From positions 2,356,946 through 2,420,945 of the forward strand of contig NW_011887293.1 of the NCBI RefSeq assembly GCF_000151315.2: 64,000 nt of DNA, read 5' to 3'. Below the pieces are notes generated by a model. The model did no database searches. It saw only the letters and a program-made list of their open reading frames with translations, and was not told the origin of the DNA. Position numbers and translations under genes: made by a program. The DNA comes from Capsaspora owczarzaki ATCC 30864 (lineage: Eukaryota; Opisthokonta; Filasterea). This document shows positions 55,752 through 64,000 of this stretch, piece after piece. The number at the start of each line of letters is the position of its first letter. Position 1 is the stretch's first letter.

Positions 55752-58700
55752 ATGGCTGCCAATCTCGTTCTCGACGAAGCTGCCCTCAAGAAGGCGCCTG
55801 AGGAAGTGTTTGACGTCCTCGAAAAGCTCGGCGAAGGGTAAGGCACGACGAGCAACGGAGGAGCAGGAGGGAGCAACAAGGCAAAACCAAAAAAAAAGAA
55901 AAAAAGAAAAAAAAAAAGAGCCAGCTTTTTTCAATCCGTTCCCATTTCACGCGTCCCGTCCTCGCCCGTTTCGCCCCCCTCCACTTCGTGTTCGTGTTCG
56001 TGTTTCTCGTCTCCAAAGCCGAGTGTGGCACGGTGCACTCGAAGGGAGGCAGCGCGCAAAACGACAAAGGTGGACGAAAACAAACAGAGGACGAAAAAAA
56101 AAACTTCAAATTATTATTTTTTATTATTATTTTTTTATTTATTATTATTCTTCGTCAGTCGATCGTTTGCTTTGCTCGGCCCACACTCTCCTTTCCGCCC
56201 GACCTCGCTGCTCGTCTATTGTCGTGTGTGACGTTACACACTCGTCCGACATCTGACGTGGCAGCCGCGAGCGGTCACTTTAGCGCAACGACCTGCGATT
56301 TTGACTGTTATTGCTTAAAACAACAACAACAAAAAAAAAAAACACCTTAAAAAAATAATAAAAAAAATCGTCAGTGTGGCAGGAACTGCAATCCCCTCAC
56401 AGCAGGCCCAGCGGGCTGCATCCATCGCTCTTCCGCCAGCGTCAGGTGCACCTGCTTCTGCTGATTGGCTTGAGCGTGTCGCGGAGAGCAGCAGAGTCAA
56501 CGTGGAGCGAACTCACACAAAAAGCGCCAAAAATCGCAACCAAACATCGACTCGCTCCAAAAAAAAAAAAAAAAAATCCACTGTTTCTTTTTTTATTTGA
56601 TTATTTTTTGTTTTTATTTTTATTTGGAAATCGCCGTTGTTGTTGAGTGGCTGGCTTTGCAGAGTGCCAACGCAGCAAGCCGCCTGTTGAGAGGTGGGGG
56701 GGGGGTCGCCGTTGCCTCCACACGTTGCACTTTCATCATGCACTGCGTCAGAGCAACAACAGAAAAAAACCAAACAAACAAAAAAAAAAAAAAAAAAAAA
56801 AAGGGATCGTTTGATTTTTTTTATTTTGTTGTATTTTTTTTTGAATCATTTTGGATGGAAACAAAAACAACAAACAAAACAACAAACAACAACCACAAAA
56901 ACAACAGCGAAAACGAAAAGGAAAGAAAAGAGAAGAAAAATCGACTTTCACTCAGAAATTTAAACTACAACTCAACAAGAAACACAACTGTGGTGGTGAA
57001 CAAAATCGCAATTCACTCACTCAATCCTTGTCTCCCCCCTTTCCCGCCTCGTCCCAACAACAGCTCGTACGGCTCGGTCTTCAAGGCTCGCCACAAGGAC
57101 ACCCAGTCCATCCTCGCCGTCAAGCAGGTGCCCCTTGAGAACGACCTCCAGGACATTATCAAGGAAATCTCAATGATCAAGGAGTGCGACTCGCCCTTCA
57201 TTGTCAAGTACTATGGCTCGTACTTTAAGGACACAGACCTCTGGATTATCATGGAGTTTTGCGGCGCTGGCTCGGTTGCCGACGTCATGCGTCTCCGCCG
57301 CAAGGTCCTCGAGGAGCCCGAGATTGCCTGCATTCTGCAGCACGCCCTCAAGGGTCTCTCGTACCTGCACAGCAAGCTCAAGATCCACCGCGACATCAAG
57401 GCTGGCAACATTCTCCTCAACCACGAAGGCGTTGCCAAGCTCGGTGAGTTTCTCGATTTTCGGTTGATTCTGTGCTAGTTTTGTGTTTTGTTTTCTGTTG
57501 TTCTCACTTTTTTTTTTTTTTTTTTTTGGTCTTTTCCCCACTTTGTCGTTCTGACTCGGCAGCTGATTTCGGCGTGGCTGGTCAATTAAGCGATGCGATG
57601 GCCAAACGCAACACGGTCATCGGCACCCCCTTCTGGATGGCACCCGAAGTCATCCAGGAGATTGGCTACGATGTCAAGGCTGACATTTGGTCGCTCGGTA
57701 TTACTGCCATCGAAATGGCCGAGGGCCGACCCCCGTATGCCGAAATCCACCCGATGCGCGCCATCTTCATGATCCCCACCAAGCCCCCGCCGACCCTGTC
57801 CGAGAAGGACAAGTTCTCCGAGTCGTTCAACGACTTCCTTGCCAAGTGCCTCAAGAAGAACCCCGCAGAGCGACCAACGGCTGCCGAGCTGCTCGAGCAC
57901 CCCTTCATCAAAAACGCCCCGCCAATTTCCGTCCTCAGCAAGGTCATGACCGAGGCGCTCGCCCTGATTGCCGAGAAGGGTCTCAACCCAGACGACGACG
58001 AAGACGCCTCTGGCGAAGCTGGCACTGTCATCCCCGGCACCACCAAGTCGTACGTCGACGCCGCTACCCTTGTTGATAGCGGAACGATGGTCACTGGCGA
58101 CTCCGGCACGATGGTCATGGGCGAGGACGGCACCATGAAGCGTTAGTCAACGAAGCAATGTTGCTTTTTTTTTTCTATCTGCACAACCGCTCACCGGGTG
58201 TTTTTGTTGCATGTTTGTCTTTTTTGCTCTTGTTTGGATTGGGGGTTTTTGGGGCTTGTCTGGCTGCCTTTTTGCCTGATCGACCGCTCGTTCACTCGGC
58301 TCCTCTGATTTCCGCGCTTAATTTCGTCGGGACGTTCCCGTTCAACTCGATCGATGGACTGTCAATCCTTTAGTTTCCTCCGATGGAACGTACAAGCCCC
58401 AGTTCCTCTCGCGCTTTGGCAAGAAAGGTCTGTCCGAAAATGTCCCCAGCTTAGAACAAGTAATGCCCATTGTGTCTATTTTTTTTTCTCTTTATTTCTT
58501 CACTTTTCTTTTATTCTCTTCCCGTTCTCTTCTCTTGCTTCGTTCAAAGACGGCGTGGGGAGGGTTTGGGAGGTCGAGGATGTGGCGGTTGAGCGCTTTT
58601 TGGGAGCTTTGCATGCTGTTTCCTTCGCTTTATCCTTTTTCAACTCTGCAGTTTCTTTTCTCGCACGGTCACTCGGAAGGCTTGGGAGGGAGGGGATGTG

Positions 58701-58947
58701 GTGGAGTGTCGAGAAACCACCAACATTGACTCATTGACTCACTCTTCTTCTTTCGGTCTGACCTTGCTCCTTCTCAACAAAACAGCTTAAGGCTCTTGAC
58801 TTGGATCAACTCAAAAAGAGCCTCGAGTCACTCGACCCTGCAATGGAACAAGAAATTAGCGAGATTAAGGATAGATACGAGGGCAAGCGACGACCCATTT
58901 TGATGGCCATCGATGCAAAAAAGGCTCGAGAGATGCAGGCCTCTTAA
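55752..58947 (+). CDS. Hippo/MST serine-threonine kinase with C-terminal SARAH domain
   Basis: The upstream kinase of the Hippo pathway (MST1/2, Drosophila Hpo). Five exons are 55752-55837, 57064-57443, 57563-58141, 58374-58459 and 58786-58947, giving 430 aa. Intron 1 (1.2 kb) splits the glycine loop ([12 protein letters not shown]). Catalytic features are all present: the lysine in [50 protein letters not shown] and [16 protein letters not shown] linker ending EDGTMK, a conserved MST motif, precedes exon 4 ([15 protein letters not shown]). The last exon is the SARAH helix, [20 protein letters not shown] then [19 protein letters not shown]. The length is slightly shorter than human MST1/2. 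Reading past the donor at 58142 gives an immediate TAG, so a kinase lacking SARAH would result from intron retention. Confidence 0.95.
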
Positions 58948-59281
58948 TGTTCTCTACTCCCTCTATCAAGTTAGTTTCTTTTTGCTAGTGCCTGTGTTCT
59001 GTGTTGTGACTGCGTGTGGTTTGTCAGTTTTGCGTCTTTGTCTTTGCGTCTTGCGAAACAAAAAAAAAAAAAAGTTCATCTCCTTGCTCTTGTGTAGTCC
59101 TCTTCCTCTTCCTTTACAAATATATTTTTTTGTTTTTTTTTTTCGTATTCCTGTTCGTCTGCTGTGGTTGTGAGCGCCGAGGAGTAACACTTTGGGTCAG
59201 CAATGCATATTTGACCATTTCCAAAAGAGTTCGCCGGTGAGCAGTCTTTAGTTTTGCTGCATTGATTCAGCGTGCTTCCAA

Positions 59282-61898
59282 ATGCTGTCGTATCAGGATA
59301 TGACTGAAAAACAGCAACAGTTGTTTGACGAGGTCAAGCATGCGAGTCAACAGCTCGAGTAAGCAAAAGCTGAATTTATTAGAAGGTGTAAGCGTGTGTG
59401 TTGACGATTTGAAGCACAGCCTGTGCAAGCAACAGATTGGCAACGCAGAAGCGAAGGCGATTGCTGAAGCTATCAAAGTGAACACGACAATGACTGAGCT
59501 CGAGTAAGGCATCTCATGTTGACCGACACGTGTGAGTGGATGCTTCGTGCTCACTGGTGGAGGGGACGAGCAGTCTAAGTGGCAATCTGATTGCCGATGT
59601 TGGAGCGCGGGCGATTGCTGAGGCTGTCAGAGCGAACTGCACTTTAACAGTGGTCGAGTAAGGCATCTGACGTTTACCCATGCATGTAGACGGGTGATCC
59701 AGCAAAGTGTAATTGAGCGTGCTCACTGATGGAAGCGAGTGGACAGTCTGACAGAGAATCGGATTGGCGATGCTGGAGCGCGGGCGATTGCTGAGACACT
59801 CAAAGTGAACAAGACCTTGATCGATCTTGAGTACGTCATCTCTCTTTGACTGGCGCATGTGAGTGGAGGATTGAAGCAGAGGGAATTTAGAGTTTCTCAC
59901 TGAGGGATGGACAGTCTGAATGATAATCAGATTGGCGCTGCTGGAGCGCAAGCGATTGCTGATGGACTCAAAGTGAACAAGACGCTGATCGAGCTCTCGT
60001 AAGGCATCTTGCATTGGCTGTTGCGTGCCAATGGGTGATTCACTGCACAGAACAATGAGAGCACTCACTGATGGAGAGGACCGGACAGTTTGGCGAAGAA
60101 TCCGATCGGCGATGATGGAGCACAGGCGATTGCTGATGCACTCAAGGTGAACACGACGCTGACTGAGCTCTAGTAAAGTCGCTCAAACTTACTAATGGAT
60201 GCAAGTGGGTGGTTTCAGCAAAGGACATGCAGAGTGCTCACTAATGGAGGGGACGGACAGTCTGTGGGAGAATCAGATTACCTGTACTGGAGCGCAGGCA
60301 CTTGCTGAAGTACTCAAAGCGAATACGACGCTGACCGAGCTCGAGTAAGTCGCTCGTTTCGACAGAGGCATGTGAGTGGGTGACTTCCAGAGAGTAGATT
60401 CAGGGTGCTCACTGATGGATGGGACGAGCAGTATGGGTTCGAATCAGATTGGCGATGCGGGAGCGCGAGCGATCGCCGAGGCACTCAAAGTGAATGAGAC
60501 GCTGACTGAGCTGGAGTAAGTATTGGGTTGTTTCAGTATGCGCAATCGCTAGACTCATGCTACATTCTGCAATGTGACCGACAACAACAGTTTGAACGAG
60601 AACTTCCTCACAACTGACGGAATCGCTACATTCAGGCAAACAGGCAATGCAATTTGTGACGTGGAGTAAGACTTTGCATATTTCTTGGATTCTTTCGTGA
60701 AGGAAATTTCGAACTGCAAAGCCATTCACTTGCTTTGGCGCCATTGGTTTGTTTTGGTAGCCTTGACGACCAGCGTGCTCCTTCGAATGTTGAGTTGGCT
60801 CAGATTTTTGCTCGTACCAGCGCCGCGATCACTCGGGCTACCACCCTTGAGGCCGAGAACCAGAAGGTCCGCTTCGAGCTGGCTGCCAAAGACCAGGAGC
60901 TGCAACAGCTTCGCTCCGATCTCGCTGCCAAGGATCTTGAACTGAAGTCAGCACTTGATCGGATTGACGTGCTGGAGCGCAACCAACCAGGTGTTGGCTC
61001 GGCAGCGAACTTTGAAGGACCCATCCCGCGAGTTTCTCTCGCAACGCTTGTCACAGCCACAAACAATTTTGCCGCTGATGCTCTGCTCGGCGAAGGAGCG
61101 TTTGGTCGTGTGTACGGCGCCAGTTTGCCTGGCCCTCGCGTTGCCATCAAGAAGTTGTCTGCCGAATCCAAGCAAGGCTCTGCCGAATTCAAGTCGGAAC
61201 TGCACTCGTTGGCGAAATTCCGCCACCCGAATGTTGTCGCTATTCTGTCGTATGCAGAAGACGGTGACGAGCGATGCCTGGTCTACGAGTTCATGCCCAA
61301 TGGCTCTGTTCGCGATCGCTTGAATCGCAAAAACGACACCCCTGCACTGACCTGGTCCCAGCGTCATCGCATTGCGGCTGATGTTGCCCGTGGCATGCAC
61401 TACATCCAGGGAGCCTTCTCTGACAAGCCACTGTTTCACTTCGACCTGATGACCGACAACGTGCTGCTGGACGCGCATTTCAACGCGAAAGTGTCTGATT
61501 TTGGTCTCTTCCGCGCCCAACACCTCGATGAGAAGAGCTACATTTTCACCCAGCTTGTGCAAGGCGCAGTTCCCCAGTTGGTGCAAGGCGCAGCTCCTTA
61601 CATGTGTCCAGAGTTCTTAGTGGAAGGCCGCATGACCAACAAGACGGCTGTCTACGCGTTTGGCATGATTCTGCTGGAACTGCTGACTGCAGAAAAACCC
61701 AGCACCAAGCTGAAGTCAAAAGCGCGCAAAGCGGTGACAAACCAAGCCATCGCTGGCATGCTGGACTCAACACTCAGGCCAACTGAAGCTGAACGTCAGG
61801 ACATGAGTGAAATGGGCTCTCTTGCACTTGACTGTCTTGATGAGGCTGCTGATGAACGTCCGTTCTTTGGTAGCATCCTCACTTTGTTGGATTCTTGA
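59282..61898 (+). CDS. LRR - coiled-coil - protein kinase of RLK/Pelle/IRAK type
   Basis: Ten exons join in frame: 59282-59358, seven 84-bp LRR exons (59420-59503, 59574-59657, 59747-59830, 59915-59998, 60089-60172, 60261-60344, 60432-60515), 60591-60665 and 60761-61898, giving 625 aa. Each LRR exon has phase-2 borders and encodes LxxNxIGxxGAxAIAxALK-type repeats. A coiled coil (LEAENQKVRFELAAKDQELQ) then leads to a kinase domain. Its start, VSLATLVTATNNF, resembles the conserved lead-in of plant RLK and animal Pelle/IRAK kinases. Motifs are GEGAFGRVYG, VAIKK, HFDLMTDNVLL in place of HRDLKxxN, SDFGL and PYMCPE. The catalytic Asp, Asn and DFG are kept, but the HRD Arg is Phe and the following Lys is Met. 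There is no signal peptide or membrane helix, so it should be cytosolic. Ligand and substrate are unknown. Confidence 0.88.
59504..60590 (+). repeat. Tandem exon-plus-intron duplications in the LRR kinase gene
   Basis: LRR exon starts are spaced 154, 173, 168, 174, 172 and 171 bp apart. Intron 3' ends are also alike, variants of CTCACTGATGGAGGGGACGG ending in ACAG or GCAG. The duplicated unit therefore includes the intron, which indicates fairly recent amplification. Confidence 0.8.
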
Positions 61899-62392
61899 TG
61901 ACTCGCGGGATGTGTTGTATTCGTGTTTCAATCTGTGGCGGGTAAATTCGCTTCGTCGAAGAGCTGTGTGGAAATTACGTGCCGCGCACTAACAACGTGC
62001 TCTTTCGGCGAATTTTACAGTCCCAGCTGCTTCCTGCCTTGTTTGTTTCCGTTTGAGATGTACTGTATTTTTGTTTGATTCTTGCCCAAAAGGATCTCGC
62101 GGTGTGTGTGTGTGTGTGAATAAGGCTGTGAAAATTCACCAAATATGCAATTCCGCAACCGAATCAATCCTTGCTCTCTCTCCAGCTCTCTCTCCAGCAA
62201 CTTCCCCACCCCCACACCCGCTCTCTCTGAACCATGCCGGGTTTTCAGGTGTCGGATTTTCAATGGAACGACCTGCTGCCGCAAACCACAAAACGGCGAC
62301 CAGATTAGTGACTCCAACTTGAACGGCAGTCCATTTTACCATTTTACCGTAGTTGTTTTTGTATTATTAATTTTTCCAATCTCTCACACATA
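61899..62392. other. Intergenic region
   Basis: The 3' flank of the LRR kinase and the promoter of the next gene. Contains a short TG run (62102-62117) and CTCTCTC pyrimidine stretches (62170-62230). No coding frame supported. Confidence 0.5.
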
Positions 62393-62546
62393 ATGTCGGA
62401 TCTCCCGCCCTCCATTGCCGATGGCACTGGCACTGGTAACTCAGCCTCTCCCGTCTCTATCTCTTGCTCACATCTCTGTGCCATCTCGCTGCTCTCCTTT
62501 TGGCCTGCCTTTTGCCTCTTCCTCGAGAGAGTGGCTTTGATCTGGG

Positions 62547-62579
<33 letters not shown>

Positions 62580-64000
62580 TTCTTGGACTGCATTTTCCCT
62601 TTGAGTCCCACCACCACCGCAAGCGGCTGACCACGGATGGCATACACAGGCAGTGTGGAGCAGCTGCTTGCCACCCTACGGCCACAGGTCGCAGCACAGC
62701 ACTCCAAACACCCGCCCCAGCCAGCCATCCAGCAGCCATTCCAACGATTATTATTATTATTATTTTTTTTTTTTGCGGCTTCAATTTGGTTTTTTTTTTG
62801 TTGAGCTTGCATTACTAACGTGATGATGACATTTTGTTTGTTCGACTGCATAATGTTTGACAGTGCGACGTGTGTGGAAAAACCGCGTCATTGCCGAGTC
62901 CGATGCGACGTACGCCGAGCAGCTGCAGGAAGACGAAAGTAAGCGCTCAAATTGAATGGAAATTTGCCATCAAAAAAAAAAAAAAAAAAGTCATAAAAAA
63001 AAAGTCATAACTTTCTCAGATTTTTACGACTTTGGTTTTGGTTTTCGGATTTGTTTTGTCATCCACAATGCCTGACGAAACGACAAACACTTTGAAACCT
63101 GTTTGGACAGTTGCTGAAAACCGCGAGTACTTTGGCCAAATCCGAGAGGCCGAGCTGGCCAGTTTGCGCGCTGCTCAGGCGCTGCAGCAGCAGGAGCACG
63201 CCCGGGTCCAGCGCCAGCAGTCGCTCAACCAAGATGCCGCGGCCCGCGATGCCGCGTTTGCACAACAGCTCTTGCGCGAGGAGGCGCTTGCGCTTCAGCG
63301 GCAGCGGGATGCCGAGGCACGCGCCAACGCCGAGGCTATTCGCGCCGCGGCCACCGAAGAGCGCCGCGCTGCTGCGTTTGCGGCACATCAAGCGCAACAA
63401 TCCCAAGCTCAGGCCATCAGCTCAGTCCAGTCTCAACATTCGCCGGCGGTTCGCGCTGGCAGTGCCCCGCTGCCTCAACGCACCGGCTCCAGTTCCAATC
63501 TTAACACTCCCCCTGCCTACAGCCCCATCGCCGGCAGTGCAGGCAGCAGCAGCAGCGGCGGCAGCAACAGCAACATTACCGTGACCATTACAACGCAGTC
63601 GCCGCTGCAACGCCAGGCGACCGATCCAGGCTTGTAAGTTTTTGGGACCGTTCACAGAACGCAGTTCTTTTTTTTGGTTGGGCATCCACTCACCCTCTCA
63701 TCACTTTTGAACTTGCCTCCACCATTCGCGCGCTGCAGCCGACAAGGAAGCCCGGTTGTCCACACTAGCGTGGTCGTTGGGAACCGTGCTGTGGTAAGAA
63801 AATTTGGTGCCCTCATTGCCAGTGCTCTTGAGGCTGTAGAGTTTTCAGGTGATGCACCTCACTGTCGAATGTGAACATCTCCTCGTGTTGTCAGCCGACA
63901 CCTGCTTCCATTCGCTACATGGTGTCTGTTCCAGAAGCGAAGAGCAGCAAGGATGTTATGATTAAAAACCAAAAGTTTCAAGACGCGTACGGCCTCGAGA
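62393..64000 (+). CDS. Coiled-coil protein, 3' end beyond window (partial)
   Basis: Five exons connect in phase: 62393-62435, 62864-62938, 63111-63633, 63739-63793 and 63895 to the window edge. The protein starts MSDLPPSIADGTG and continues VRRVWKNRVIAESDATYAEQ. It then has an Ala/Glu/Gln-rich coiled coil (REAELASLRAAQALQQQEHA) followed by a Ser/Gly/Pro-rich region and a short strand-like segment (VVHTSVVVGNRAV). I chose the acceptor at 63110 because it matches the incoming phase. An alternative is a separate start at the in-frame ATG at 63068. I do not recognise the family. Confidence 0.6.

Noticed and set aside
58142-58146. TAG after GTMKR as the true end of the Hippo kinase
   Set aside because: Exons at 58374-58459 and 58786-58947 join in phase and encode the conserved SARAH helix, so the TAG lies at the start of an intron.

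Overview
This is nuclear DNA from a eukaryote with a compact, intron-rich genome. Genes sit on both strands and are separated by a few hundred to about 3,000 bases. Introns are mostly 70-250 bp with GT-AG ends, coding DNA is GC-rich, and intergenic and intron DNA carries long poly(A)/poly(T) runs. The gene content (a Hippo/MST kinase with its SARAH domain, an ASAP-type BAR-PH-ArfGAP-ANK-SH3 protein, PIG-L and PIG-T, MPP6, TMEM19, a UPF0538/C2orf76 homologue, and a giant secreted lectin/EGF/CUB/PKD protein) points to a unicellular relative of animals. A filasterean such as Capsaspora is my best guess, but that is inference from content and style, not from a search.

Layout, left to right. 0-6 kb: an ABCG half-transporter (minus) and a glycosyltransferase-like protein (plus). 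6.2-12.2 kb: a minus-strand gene made of about thirty leucine-rich-repeat (LRR) exons, nearly all 84 bp and all bounded by phase-2 introns, so that one exon encodes one repeat. 13.5-14.9 kb: two tandem tRNA-Ala(TGC) copies and ribosomal protein uL23 (RPL23A). 16-19.5 kb: the ASAP-like ArfGAP. 20.9-25.5 kb: a BtpA-family protein and then two GPI-anchor genes, PIGL and PIGT, arranged tail to tail. 25.5-31 kb: mostly non-coding, with one small coiled-coil ORF and a short-chain dehydrogenase. 31.4-48.1 kb: one giant secreted multidomain protein, carried almost entirely by a single uninterrupted 16.4-kb reading frame. 48.4-55.5 kb: a REXO1-like exonuclease, the exosome cofactor MPP6, UPF0538, TMEM19 and an orphan acidic His-rich protein. 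55.7-62 kb: the Hippo kinase and, head to tail with it, an LRR protein kinase of the RLK/Pelle/IRAK type. 62.4-64 kb: a coiled-coil protein that runs off the window.

Functional groupings. PIG-L (second step of GPI synthesis) and PIG-T (the transamidase that attaches the finished anchor) act in the same ER pathway. REXO1-like and MPP6 both belong to nuclear RNA 3'-end processing. The two LRR genes, 47 kb apart, use the same phase-2, one-exon-per-repeat design. One ends in a kinase and the other starts with a basic, acidic and Ala-rich segment. This exon-modular LRR architecture and the giant adhesive protein are the most unusual features of the window.
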